From positions 1,922,001 through 1,986,000 of the forward strand of contig OZ017769.1 in the NCBI GenBank assembly GCA_963969345.1: DNA of 64,000 nucleotides. The letters run 5' to 3'. This DNA is from Turbatrix aceti (Eukaryota; Nematoda; Chromadorea; Rhabditida; Panagrolaimidae). Both the position numbers and the translations under genes were made by a program. This document shows positions 1 to 11,125 of the stretch, one piece after another (positions within the stretch are counted from its first letter, which is position 1; every line of letters starts with the position of its first letter). A model generated the notes under the pieces. The model ran no database searches, was not told the DNA's origin, and worked only from the letters and a program-made list of their open reading frames with translations.

Positions 1-2883
1 TGAGTCTTCGGCGTCGTCGATCGATTCCGACATTGAGAGTCTCCAGGTCGAGCAGCTTCGCGCTCTGTTTTTGAAGTAAGTTTTTTTTTCGTTAAAATTG
101 AGAAAAAGTGTTACTTTTGAGTTACGATGAAAAAGAACGTAGCCCGGGCGAAATTTTTATATTGCATTGTTTTTTTTACCTTTTTGCCAATTTTTACGGT
201 ATTCTGTACCGTTTTTTGTTACTTTTGAGTTACGGTGAATAATAACATAATCTACCCCAAATTTTTATAATGCACAGTGTTTTTATTACTTTTTACGTTA
301 ACATTTACGGTACTTTGTGCTTCTTTTTGTTACTTTGACTTACGATTTGAAAAAAACGTAAGCCTAAATTTTTTTAAAGTGTCAAATTTTCTTACTTTTT
401 AGGCCAATGTTTACGGTATTTTGTATCGTTTTTTGTTACTTTTGAGTTTCGATTGAAAAGTAACGTAACCCAGTCTAAATTTTATTTATCCAGCGGCTTT
501 TTTTTACTTTTAGGTTAATTTTTATGTCATTTATCTCGTTTTAAATCCATTATCACTCATTTTTTTCCAGGAAAGACCCGCAGGAACGCGAACGCAAGAG
601 CCGTAAGCGCAAGGAGCAGAAGCGCCCCAAGCAGGAGCAGCTAGAAGGCGACAGCGGCGATGAAGGCTGGGAACAGGTGCCGGTCGTCGGCGAGAAGCCT
701 CTCTTCCCTCCCAAGGCCGAGATCACGCTTGAACTGTTCATCGAAAAGTTCAACGAGATCACGGTCAACCGCGGCAGAAAGTCGACGAACACCAAGACCT
801 ACCTGAAGTACCTCCAGGAACTCTACAACATTGCCGAGGAAAAGGAATTTGGCGGCGGGATTCTGGTCAAGATTCGTCTGACGATCATTGCTGCTCTTTT
901 CGAGATGGACACGAAGCTGAGCCAATCCATGGCCTATGAATCGTGGAAGACGACCCGCGAGACGGTCGACAACGTTGTCGATCTGCTGAACAAGTACCCG
1001 GATGTTGCGGTGTCTGTTGACGTACTTGATGATCAGGAGAACTTCCACGACACGACGAAGCCTATCAGAATCCACGCATCCATTGTCCTGCTGGTCAAGC
1101 GGCTCGACGATGAGTTGACCAAGATTTTCCAGCACGCGGATTGTCACAGCACGGATTACCTTGAAAAGTTGGTTTTTTTTCGCTGGTTTTTCAAAAAAAT
1201 GTTTTTTTACAATTTTTTTAAATTTAGTTTCATTACGGAATTTTTATTTAAAAAATTGTTTTTTATGGAATTGTAAAAAAATTGTTTTTTTTACGCAATT
1301 TTTTTAAGTAAAATTTGTTTTTTACGGATTTTTTTCGCAAAAATATTCTTTGTGCTATTAATAAAAATGTTGTTTTTTTTCAGGCTGAAGGGCGAACGCG
1401 AGCTCTGTGACCTGATCGAAAAGACCCAGCTCTACGTCGAAAAACGCCAGAAGGATAACATCTTTGATCCCAGCGAAATTGCCACGATCTGTGTCGTCCG
1501 CATCGAGCACATCTACTACAAGTACGCCGCCGACGAAGACGCGACCAACGCGCTCATGGATCACCTCTGCAACACGGTCTACGCGCTGCCCAACATGATG
1601 CAGTTCCGGCAACGCGCCATGCTCTGTCACATCTACCACCACGCGCTCCACGACCGCTGGCAGAAGGCGAAGGACCTCATGCTCATGTCTCACCTCCAGG
1701 CCATCGTCGACCACTCGGATGCCGCCACGCAGATTCTCTACAACCGGGTCATCTGTCAGCTCGGTCTCTGCGCCTTCCGACACGGCTTCATACGTGAGGC
1801 TCACCAGGGACTTTCCGAGATCCAGAACACCCAGCGGACGAAGGAACTCCTCGCGCAGGGCGTGCCACCCCGATCGGCGGACAAGTCCTCCGAGCAGGAG
1901 GCCAAGGAAAAGTCGATGCAGGTGCCCTACCACATGCACATCAACCTCGAGCTCCTCGAATGCGTCTACCTGGTCTCGTCGATGCTGCTTGAGATCCCGA
2001 ACATTGCGTGTCAGGAATTCGAGATCAAGAGACGCCTTCTTTCCCGGTCATTCCACTTCCAGCTCAAGCTATCCGAAAAGTCTCCGCTGATCGGGCCTCC
2101 CGAGCTTCCACGTGAACACGTCGTCGCGGCTTCCCGCGCGATGCTGCGTGGCGACTGGCGCAAGTGCCGGGACTACATCATCAACGACAAGATGAACGCC
2201 AAGGTCTGGAATCTCTTCAGAAACACCGACGCTGTCAAGGAAATGGTCGTGAGTCGCATCCAGGAAGAAGCCCTCCGGACCTACCTTCTGATGTACTCGA
2301 CGGTCTACCTGACGGTCTCCCTCTCCAACCTCTGCGAGACCTTTGAGCTCTCCAAGCAGCACGTCTACTCTATCATCAGGTTGGTTTTTGAGCGACTGTG
2401 ACGCTCAAAAAATCAATTTTTCTTCACTTTTAGCAAAATGATCATCCAAGAGGAACTCAGAGCCACCCTCGACGAGCCGACCAACTGCCTCATCATGCAT
2501 CGCGTCGAGCCGAGTCGACTCCAGATTGCTGCTCTCAGTCTGACGGATAAACTCGCAATCTTGACGGAAAACAACGAACAGGTGAGAAAAATTCTAGAAA
2601 ACGTGAAAACAGTCATTTATGGTGTTCTTTTTTTTTGCAGATCATTGAACCACGCGGCACTGGCCGAGGCTACGCCGGCGCAGGCAACTGGTACGTGACC
2701 CGGCGAGGCGGAGACGACCGACAGGGCCAGGACGACAAAAACCGTCAGCGCGGCTACCAGGGCGACAGACGCGGCGGCAACCAGGATCATCGCTTCAACC
2801 AGGACGGCACCAAGCGTCAGTGGAATCCCAATGCGCAGAATCGTCGTCGTGACCAGAAGGTCCGCTTCACGAACAACAACTGA
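1..2883 (+). CDS. eif-3.C: eIF3 subunit C, 3' part (5' end outside window)
   Basis: Core subunit of translation initiation factor eIF3, which binds the 40S ribosome in the cytoplasm. Exons in view: 2-75 (in frame from base 2), 571-1167, 1384-2379, 2434-2581 and 2641-2883, with stop TGA at 2881-2883; all junction phases agree. The protein has an acidic/Ser stretch, a Lys/Arg-rich linker (KSRKRKEQKR), the eIF3c N-terminal helical region around bases 700-1170 (motifs ELFIEKFNEI and RLTIIAALFE), then the PCI/winged-helix region over the exon 3-4 junction (motifs LRTYLLMYST and SIISKMIIQEEL). It ends in an Arg/Gly/Asn-rich tail typical of eIF3c. Introns 2 and 3 use GTTGGT donors. The upstream exons and start lie left of the window. 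Identity is secure; the first exon boundary (75/571) rests on frame continuity. Confidence 0.95.
110..540. repeat. Degenerate ~108-bp tandem repeat, about 4 copies, in eIF3c intron
   Basis: Copies begin with GTTACTTTTGAGTTACG or close variants at 110, 218, 329 and 435, giving periods of 108, 111 and 106. Each copy also holds a TTTACGGTA-type word and a TTTTTATA..GCA word in the same order. The array fills almost the whole intron 76-570. Copies have diverged by substitutions and small indels, so it is old. Confidence 0.75.
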
Positions 2884-4160
2884 GGGTGCTTGTTTGCGTT
2901 TCGTTTTTTTTTGTTTTTGGAAGTCAGAAAATTTAATTGTTGGTGGGCGGAAACGGAAATCGTGATTCTGTATTTTTTGATTTCCTCGTTCTTTTTTTTT
3001 GCTTTTTGGGGGAAATCATGAAGGGTGGGTGTTTTTCGTTGCCCGCCGAGGTCATGATAACTTTCCGTTTGATAAATTAATTCATTGTTTGTCTGAGGAA
3101 TTATTGCCGTTTTTGGGAGAGGGTTTTGCCTTCATTTCCGGGAAAGTTGATCAGGTCAATGTGCCACTCCAACCCGAAATTCTGAAATTTCGGTTCGGGT
3201 ACCCGAAATTTTCCAGAAAAAAAAGGTTTCCAGAAAAACAGAAAAGATCCAAAAAATGGTTTTTTTTTCTAAAAAATGTTGTTTTTTTTTAAATCTAGCA
3301 AAAAATTTTATTTTTATTTTCACAACAGCAATCAACCAAAAATAAAAGAATTATTATGCAACAATTTTTAATTAGTGGAAAATTTATGCTTTTTTGAGCG
3401 TAAAACGGTTTTTTTCGTGTCGGATACCCGACAACATTAGTTGTCTTCTCCTCCGAAGTTCGGCGACGGTTGCGACTTCGATGATTGCGGCACAGAGTTA
3501 GATATACGTCGTGGATCCCCGTGAAAAAATAATAACAATAAATTTATTTTCCAAATCTTGTAGAATAAAGAAAATAGAAAATTTACTTTAAAAAAGGTAA
3601 TTTGAAATTTAGAATAAAGAATATTTTTTAAATTTAGATTTAAAAAATTTTCACTTAAAATGTATTTTTATCTTATTATGTTCAAAAGTTGTATAATTGG
3701 GATGCTTCAACGCGCGCCATAGCTCTTATCAAGGATCAAAATAGATCTGATACCGCAATAATCGCCCACCGAAATCTCCAGTGTCGTAAATATTTATAAT
3801 CAGAAAACAAAAAAACCGCACGCATGCTTGTTTGCGCGCACGTTCTTCCAATTTCGATGAAATCACATTTCACTGAAATGAAGACAGGGTCGTTTAACGC
3901 TTGTCCTGTCCATCGCAATCTTTGGTCACCTGGTGGAACGCGGCGCGGCGTGCATCGTGCAAGACAGGTCGATCGTCTTGCACGATAGCCAGAGAGGAGA
4001 AATGATCGAAAGTGATGCTGCTGATGATGATCGGTGAAAGAATCGAATCGCGCAGGGCGGGTCAATGCAACTCTGACAATTTTCCTTCCGTTATGTTCTC
4101 CTGATCCTGCTCCAATACCACGACCAGTCCAAAGACAAAAACTAAGTACTTGTCGTCGTC
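2884..4160. other. Intergenic, eIF3c to HGD
   Basis: AT-rich sequence. An AATAAA at 3341-3346 may be the eIF3c polyadenylation signal, though it is about 460 bases past the stop. A GC-richer island lies at about 3437-3525 and another at 3815-4160, just before the HGD start; the latter probably holds the HGD promoter and 5' UTR. Open frames here on the minus strand have no recognisable domain. Confidence 0.5.
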
Positions 4161-7100
4161 ATGGCGTCGTCACCTTTTGTCAACGTGAGTTTATTTGTTT
4201 TTTTTTTATAAAAATTTAAATACAATTTTTGTTTGGCACTATGTAACTTTTAGCATGTTTGCCACGTATAATTTTTTTAATGCGTGTCACGTAAAACATG
4301 TCATCAAGTTTTGTCACGTTTTTCTAACGTGCAAATGAATTTATAAATGCTAAGTTAATTTTTTTGCTAAATTGCAACTTAAAAAAACGTTTTTAAAAAA
4401 GGAATATTTTATGTTTTTTTTAACATTTAAAAAAAATAATTTTTTTAAAATTTGTTTTGAACGTTTTTACCGGCCTAAAAAAATATATGAATTATTTTAA
4501 ACGTTTTTACCGGCCTAAAAAATTGTTGAATTCCCTTGAAAATTTTTAGAGTCCTAAAAACGTTCAAAAAACTTCAAAAAAACCATCCTTTTTAGCTCAA
4601 GTACCAGACAGGTTTCGGCAACGAATTCGCCACCAACGATCCCCGAGCCCCCAATGCGCTTCCAGAACGTCAAAACAGCCCTCAAAAATGTCCCTATGGA
4701 TTGTACGCCGAGCAAATCAATGGCACAGCTTTCACGGCACCCCGGGCAGAAAACAAGCGATCCTGGCTCTACCGTATCCTGCCATCGGTCGTGCATCGGC
4801 CGTTCAAGGCAGTCGAGCACGACCGACTCATCTCGGACTTTGCCTCCCAGCCACCTGAGCCCAATCAACTTCGCTGGCATCCCCACAAGTCACCCACGTC
4901 TCAGGGCACGGAAGATGGAGACTTCATCGACGGTCTGTATACCGTAGCCGGGGCCGGATGCCCTCAGGCGAGAACCGGCCTCGCAGTTTATTTTTACGCA
5001 TTTTCGAAAGCGATGGAAAATCGATGCTTCGCGAATGCCGATGGAGATTTCCTGATAGTTCCCCAGCAGGGCACGCTACAGGTGACCACTGAATTTGGAC
5101 TCCTGACCGTTGCACCGCTCGAGATCCTGGTAATCCCTTCTGGAATTCGATTTTCGGTTTCTCTCGATCCAAATTCGTCCGCGACCATCGCCCGTGGCTA
5201 CGTCCTAGAAGTCTACGGTACCCACTTTGAACTCCCCGGTCTCGGCCCGATCGGAGCCAATGGACTGGCTAATCCCCGGGATTTCGAGGTTCCCACGGCC
5301 TGGTTTGAAGATCGCCAGGACATCGACTTCAAAGTGTGCCAGAAATTCCAGGGCAGTCTTTTCGAAGCAAATCAGAAGTTTTCTCCCTTCAACGTTGTGG
5401 CTTGGCACGGAAATTACGTGCCATTCAAATACGATTTGACCAAGTTTATGGTCATTAATACCGTATCCTTCGATCACTGTGATCCCTCAGTTTTCACCGT
5501 GCTGACGGCCCCGTCGACTCATCCGGGCACTGCCATCGCGGATTTCGTCATATTTCCTCCGAGATGGGGGGTTGCCACGAACACATTTCGGCCGCCCTAT
5601 TATCATCGTGAGTTTTTTTGAACATGCAAAATAATTTTAAAAAAAACATCAAAGGAAAAAGAAAAAAATCTAAATGCCTTTGATGTTTCTTAAAAAAAGT
5701 CGTAAAATTTTTTGGACCAATTTCGCAGCTTTCAAAAATTTTTGAAAACGTCAGAATCGGTTGAAAAAATATTCAGACGTCTGATGTTTGCATGTTTGCA
5801 ATCAAGATGTTTTTTTTTTGGAATTTTTTTTTCTCGACAACTTGACTGGCAGGATGGCAAACTTTTGTGAGAAAATATTTTTTAAAAGACCGCCAAAGGC
5901 TCTCGGCATGGGGTTTATTTCAATTTTGACTTTCCAAATTGGTTTGTTTTGCACAAGTCAGGATTTTTCTCATCCTCAATCTTTGGCTTTTCCATGGGCG
6001 CATAGCATAGCACAGAATAATACGATCATCTGTCAAGATAATTTACTATTATTTAGAAAGAAGCAGGACTTTTATATCCACTTGCAAATAAATGCATTTA
6101 CCCTCTTTTATTCTTTTATTCTGACTTTGCCGAGCCATGATGGCAGATGATTGCATCCTAGAGGAGAAAATTGACCGCAAAAAAGAGGAGAGGGGAAGAA
6201 GAACTCTCTCCTCTCGCGAGCTCTCGTCTTCAGTGATTTCCGGCGGCGTCTTTCATGGAGAAGGACAGGATGGCCACACCAAAATTATTGGCGACGACAG
6301 AACCGTCCCCGTCCCCGTCCGTGTAACCCTGGCGCTGCTTTTCAACAACTCTTCTACGGGCGACAGGACAGGCGTGGCCGATGTGAGCGTCTTGACGGTC
6401 AATAACGACCGAGACCGAGACCGAGAGGCATGGCCTGAGGACACACGACTTGCCGACAGGGGACAGACAGCCTGGTTAGGGATGCATGCGGGGAAAAGGG
6501 ATGCCAAAACTTGACAACACTCGTTTGCCAGCTTGCTTTCCTTTCCCCGTCACTATGTTGCTCTAAAATGCGCCCGCGCGCTTGTTCTCGTCTCCCCCGG
6601 CAAAGGCTTTCTATCATGCGCAAGGGCTGGTTGTGAAATAAATTTAAAAAAAAAATTCACAGAAATGACGAGGCTCTATACGTACATAAGTGTGCCATTA
6701 TGGCTCGTTCCCTTCCCCATCCCTCCTCCTACCTGCATCCCTTTCAGGAAATTGCATGAGCGAATTTATGGGCTTGATCGCTGGAGAATACGAAGCCCGT
6801 GCAGGGGGTCTTCGTCCCGGAGGTGCCACCCTTCATTCCATCATGACGCCCCATGGCCCGGATGCTAAGTGCTTTGAAGCTGCTTCGAATGAGAAGCTCG
6901 CACCCGCCAGAGTTGCGGATGGCACTATGGTAAGTGAAATGTGTATTACACATACAACAACACTTGGGGGGTTAAGGAAGTGTCCCAGCTGGGTGAAAGA
7001 AAGAAACCAAACGCGTTCGTTCGTTCTCAGAATTGACGGTGGTCAATCCAATTTTTTTTTCAAATGGGGTATTTGCTATTAAAAAAGTGTTCAAATTAAA

Positions 7101-7593
7101 TTTTGAACACTTTTTTTTTCGTTCTCGTACTTTTGCAAAAGTCGATCGTGTAAAACGAAACGCGGAAGTTCACGTGACCAAGTTTGACTTATTTCCTATT
7201 CAGAAAAATTCCTACATTTTCCCGGGATTATTTACTATGTGTCAAGTTCAGATGCGGAAATCTGAGCATGCGCATTTTTTATTTTTTTGCTTGGGAATTT
7301 TTTTAGTGACCTAGGGATTGTTTTGTTTCCTAATTAGGAGCATCTAATTTTTCCCTTACTCCCGCCTTTTGCCAAAAACTGTATCGACAAAAAACGGGAG
7401 TTAGAGCACCCCAAATCCCCATCAAAATCATTTTTGCTCCTTCCAGGCGTTCATGTTTGAATCAAGTTTGAGTCTCGCAGTCACCCGATGGTCGCTATCA
7501 GATGGCAATCTCGACACTAACTACCACGCCGACTGGCAGCCACTTGTTAGCCATTTTTCGTTGCCAACGAAGAACGGCTCGGCACAAGTCTAG
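4161..7593 (+). CDS. hgo-1: Homogentisate 1,2-dioxygenase
   Basis: Non-haem iron enzyme that opens the ring of homogentisate to maleylacetoacetate in tyrosine/phenylalanine breakdown, acting in the cytosol. Four exons: 4161-4184, 4596-5607, 6748-6929 and 7447-7593 (stop TAG), 454 residues against about 445 in human. The N-terminus [12 protein letters not shown] and the stretch [13 protein letters not shown] are family signatures. The iron ligands are visible as YYHRNCMSEF (His345 and Glu351, human His335/Glu341) and TPHGPD (His381, human His371); VAWHGNYVP carries the catalytic His (human His292). The His345 codon is the last before intron 3 and Arg346 is split by it. The first exon supplies only eight residues. 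Intron 3 is 1.1 kb and holds a GC-richer block with no convincing gene. Confidence 0.97.
4462..4530. repeat. Two direct copies of a ~39-bp unit in HGD intron 1
   Basis: The word AACGTTTTTACCGGCCTAAA occurs twice, about 39 bases apart, with similar flanks. It is a small local tandem duplication 65 bases before the exon 2 acceptor. Confidence 0.7.
7081..7118. repeat. Near-perfect palindrome in HGD intron 3
   Basis: AAAAAAGTGTTCAAA is followed after a few bases by its reverse complement TTTGAACACTTTTTT. The two arms of about 15 bases would form a strong hairpin in RNA or a cruciform in DNA. No gene feature explains it. Confidence 0.75.
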
Positions 7594-8073
7594 GCCAGTC
7601 TAGGCGGCTCCTCTTTCTCCCCTCCTCATTTGCATACATATATGTATTCTCGTCGGCAACATGTGTATATCTTCGAAGACCCCCCCCCCCCCAACCCCCT
7701 TCCCAGCCTAGGAACACAACTTTCATCGATTAAGGACCACAACAGCCTCTCCGCCTCGTTTCAATGCCATTTCTTCACCACTTTTTTTTGTTTTGTTTTG
7801 TTCACTGTTGTTATGACGTATTTAAAAAAGACGAGAAAAAAACTATTTTTCGAAGTACACTACCCTTCCCGTGCCCCCACCGGGCCATTGGAAGTGTTTA
7901 GTTGTTGTATGCCCCTCCAAGTTCGAGCCCGTGCTGCAGGCTTGCGTGTGCGTGCGTCACCTGTAGTCGACATTCGACATCAAAACCACCAACCGTTTGT
8001 TTCAGTGGCTTTTTTTCTAACAAGCTCAACTAACAAGGCTCTAACTTTTTTTTTGCTTGGCACATTGGCACAC
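7594..8073. other. Intergenic, HGD to CAAX gene
   Basis: Holds a run of 13 C at 7680-7692 and GC-richer sequence up to about 8000 that probably contains the promoter and 5' UTR of the next gene. No supported coding sequence. Confidence 0.5.
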
Positions 8074-9559
8074 ATGATGACCGCTAACCCAATCTCGGAT
8101 TCCAGCCTGCCGTTCACCGCTGAGGGTAAGAACTGTTTTACACACACATAAATATTCTTTCAAACTTTTTTTTCCACCTCAAAAAAAATTTTTTGATAAC
8201 CCCAATTTCATTTTACCCGTCACCGAAAAAAATTGAAATTAAATGTGTTTTCTGTTGTTTTTTTTCAATTTTATTTTCGACGAACATAAGACTTGTCGGG
8301 CTGCCTGATGAGCGGCACTTTTATTGCTACTAATTTTCAACCATGCTACGAACGTATAATACAAATGTTCAAAAATCAATCGGCATTATGTATCGTAAAA
8401 AAAGTTGTTGAAATTCACGTGATACAATATTTGATTCAAATAACAAATGTAGGTGGCGAAAAAAATTGTACGATGCCTATCCTTCCCTTTTTTTTCGCCA
8501 CCTACTACAGGTGTAGACAGGTGGCATTGTATAATGTTACCATTTGGCAGAGGGGAAAATTTTTTGTGGCATAATTGCGTTACTACATAAAAGCCGTCGT
8601 TTTACAAAAATAGCGCCGACAGAAAAAAAACGTTTCCATTGTTTCAAGCAAAATTCGGAGGTTTTGCAAGTTTTCTGGGAACTCACTATACGAACGTCAA
8701 CAAATGGAAAAAAATTTGGGTGCCAAATTCGATTGTTTATTGGCTCGGAAAAAGGCATGTTTTGAAAAAAATGACCTAATGAGATAATAAAAAAAAACAT
8801 TTTCGATTTTTATGTGCGAGTTTATGAAAAATAAATAAATATTTGTCTTACAACGAAAATAAAAAAACAGTTTTTTTGTACCTTCAAGCGTTCTGAAAAA
8901 AAATTTCAAATCTGACCAAAAATTTTTTTTAAGTTTGTAAACAAATGAATTTTTTTTTGCGTTACAAATTCGATTGTTTATTTGCTTAAAAAATGACGCA
9001 AATGAGGGAATAAAAAATTCAATTTTCACACGCGTGTTGATCAAAGATAAATAAATATTTGTCTTACCACGAAAATTTTTTTTGGTTATTTTTGCACCAC
9101 GCGGGATAAAAAATTACAATTTTTGAAAATAATTGTATTTAAAGAAAAAATGTTTCTCACTCCAAAAACCGTCCTAATCCCGCTAATTCTTATTCAGACA
9201 ACACCCACTTTTCGCTCGACGACGACGACCAGCGAGAAGGCCTCCTCGGCGGCACATCGTCGTCGACATCGACCGCGTCGACGGCCACAATGACCCACTA
9301 CCGGGCAAATCAGATGAATCCCCCGCAACAGAGGGCTGTGCCGTGGCGAGACAAGGCTAACGGCGAAGCATCACGCCTCACCGACGAGATAGAACTCGAC
9401 GACGCGGACAGCGGATCCGATGACCTCGATCTCCTGCCACCGCTTACGTCCAACAATTCAAACACAAATACGACAACCAAGAGTGCGAAAAAGAAGATTG
9501 CAAAGGCTTTTGCCTGCTGTTCGCCTTACTTTGTTCCTCCGCGGTGCTCGATTATGTAG
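8074..9559 (+). CDS. Small acidic protein with C-terminal CAAX prenylation box
   Basis: I do not recognise the family. Two exons, 8074-8125 and 9198-9559, joined in phase 1 (GTAAGA donor, TTATTCAG acceptor), give 137 residues. The body is hydrophilic and low-complexity: an Asp cluster (SLDDDDQ), a Ser/Thr run, another acidic stretch (DELD/DADSGSDD-like) and an Asn/Thr run. The C-terminus has a basic patch (KSAKKKIAK), then AFACCSPYFVPP and the terminal tetrapeptide CSIM. C-S-I-M fits the CAAX farnesylation signal; the upstream Cys pair and polybasic patch are typical second membrane signals (palmitoylation or charge). This suggests a peripheral membrane protein on the cytosolic face. AATAAA signals lie at 9652-9657 and 9677-9682. 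The second ATG at 8077 is an equally possible start. No signal peptide or catalytic motif is seen. Confidence 0.6.
8694..9077. repeat. Two direct ~150-bp repeats in the CAAX-gene intron
   Basis: Copies at 8694-8860 and 8936-9077, offset by 242 bases, share CAAATTCGATTGTTTAT near the start and AATAAATATTTGTCTTAC near the end with similar spacing. The intervening bases have diverged. Confidence 0.75.
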
Positions 9560-9651
9560 ACGAACACACATTCGCCGGAGTCGACTGGGAAAGGGCTATA
9601 TCACGGGTCTTTTCACACTTATACACTACACTGGACTCGCTTGAAACCAAA

Positions 9652-9682
9652 AATAAAGTTTTTGAGATGGAAAGAGAATAAA
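9652..9682 (+). terminator. Two AATAAA polyadenylation signals after CAAX gene
   Basis: AATAAA at 9652-9657 and again at 9677-9682, 90-120 bases past the stop at 9559. This is a normal 3' UTR length for a nematode gene. Confidence 0.6.
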
Positions 9683-10567
9683 ACGCATTCAAATGATCGA
9701 ATTAGGGAATTTTCCAATAATCTCCTGAATCGTTTTTGGTTACGATACTTTCCGCTTTCCCAAAAGAAAAATTGGGAAAAAAGTACAATGCGGCAAATAA
9801 ATCAATAAATAAGAAACAAATTAATCAAAATTTATTTTAAATAAAAAAACGTACGCATACTAAAAAATAACACGATTTGAAGAAAATTGGCATTTGTCGA
9901 AAGTCAGCGTCAGTTTATCAGAAAAAGCAGTAGATGAGAAGGCAGACAAATACACAAAAATGGTCTGAAAAAAAAGTACGCTTTCGCTCAACTTTTGGAC
10001 GCTTTTCACTGGATTTTTCTGAATTTCGGTATTGTTATGGTAGTAGCCAATGGCTGCTAGCCATCAATCGCTGCCAGACTGAACTGAACATCTTTCGATT
10101 AGAAAAACGTGTGAAAAGTAAGGTAAAAACCGTAAAAAAAAATTGCCAAAACGGACGACTTATCATTCACGATCATTTTTGTGCCTAGCAAAAGTTATGT
10201 TAGGCAAAAAATGATCGTAAATTGTTCATGAACGTTCAAAGTTACGGTTTTTGAAGTTTTACGTTCATTTGCTCATTTTTCTGTATTTGTCAATCGTTTT
10301 TTTACTATTTCAGTTGGCATCGAGCGTAAGTGTGAAAAAAATGGCCTAAAATGGGCAAAAACGAAAAAAAAGTAAAAATTTAACGTTAAAAATGAGGGAA
10401 AAGTAAGGTAAAAACCGTAAACGCTTGCGATACCAAAACAAAGATAATTTATACAAAACGTACTCAATTTGACGGTAAATTTTGTTTGTTTTTTTCAGGT
10501 ATTGTGGCAAAAACAAACAAATAACAAAAAAAATACAACATACCGTGTAAAACCGGATACGTCACTG
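9683..10567. other. Intergenic between convergent CAAX gene and TPRKB
   Basis: AT-rich. Contains two copies of GAAAAGTAAGGTAAAAACCG at about 10114 and 10398, flanking a stray copy of a PABPN1 intron end (10200-10325, listed separately). No coding sequence supported. Confidence 0.5.
10200..10325 (+). pseudogene. Stray copy of PABPN1 intron 1 3' end plus first exon 2 codons
   Basis: This stretch aligns end to end with 12574-12709, the last ~124 bases of PABPN1 intron 1, the acceptor TTTCAG and the first 12 exon bases (TTGGCATCGAGC). Shared words include ATGATCGTAAATTGTT, TTTTGAAGTTTTACGTTC and TTTTTCTGTATTTGTCAA. Similarity stops just after the exon bases. It is a short non-functional duplication about 2.4 kb from its source. 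Confidence 0.8.
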
Positions 10568-11125
10568 TCACTGATCTTTGGCAAGAATCCGGGTAACAAT
10601 AGCGTCACTCAGAGATTCCCCGTCATGCTCAGAGATGAGATGGGCGTCGTGCATGTAGACCTTTTCGATCAATCCTCGATCAGAGCAAAATCGGAGTTGA
10701 TCAAGCGGAACAGGCTGTCCATCGATTTTCCCGGCCAATTCCGTCATCTTGTGTCCACTGATGTCGCCGAAGATGACGACGATCAAATCCTTGCTGTTCT
10801 CGCCTATGCCGAGAATTTTGAAGGATTCTGATATATTCCGCGTCGGCGAAAGCGAATAAATGAGTTCGGCAGGAAGTGATCGTGTAGCCATTCGGTTGTG
10901 AGCCGCCTGATGACACGCACGATTTGCTGCCGCGAGAAGTATAAAAGGCTCCAAAACCATCTCTGCTCGGATAAATGCAGCCTGTATCGACCCGGATTGT
11001 AACAGCATCTTCAATTCCACGGCATTTTTGACGTCTTTAAACAAACAAATCCGAATGTATTCACGTTGACTTTCGTCGAAGGGGTCGGGAATGACCTCGT
11101 ACATCCGGGAAATACCTGCTTCCAT
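10568..11125 (-). CDS. tprkb: TPRKB/Cgi121, KEOPS (EKC) complex subunit
   Basis: Regulatory subunit of KEOPS, which makes N6-threonylcarbamoyl-adenosine at tRNA position 37; TPRKB binds the kinase PRPK/Bud32. One exon of 185 residues, close to the usual ~175. Family landmarks are the N-terminal strand ending in ICLFKDVKNAVEL, the helix segment AEMVLEPFILLAAANRACH, the conserved RSLPAELIYSLSPTRNISE, and the C-terminal segment with LIVVIFGD. The ATG at 11125 sits one base behind TTTCAG (AG at 11127-11128), which looks like a trans-splice acceptor; a 5' UTR intron is the alternative. The gene is divergent from PABPN1 and convergent with the CAAX gene. Confidence 0.92.
   Translation of the reverse strand: MEAGISRMYEVIPDPFDESQREYIRICLFKDVKNAVELKMLLQSGSIQAAFIRAEMVLEPFILLAAANRACHQAAHNRMATRSLPAELIYSLSPTRNISESFKILGIGENSKDLIVVIFGDISGHKMTELAGKIDGQPVPLDQLRFCSDRGLIEKVYMHDAHLISEHDGESLSDAIVTRILAKDQ

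Noticed and set aside
3736..4065. 109-codon minus-strand frame upstream of HGD
   Set aside because: No start context, domain or splice partner; it lies in the presumed HGD promoter.
6137..6514. 125-codon open frame in HGD intron 3
   Set aside because: No domain, simple-repeat stretches (ACCGAG), and it is inside an intron of an intact gene; possible nested gene but unsupported.
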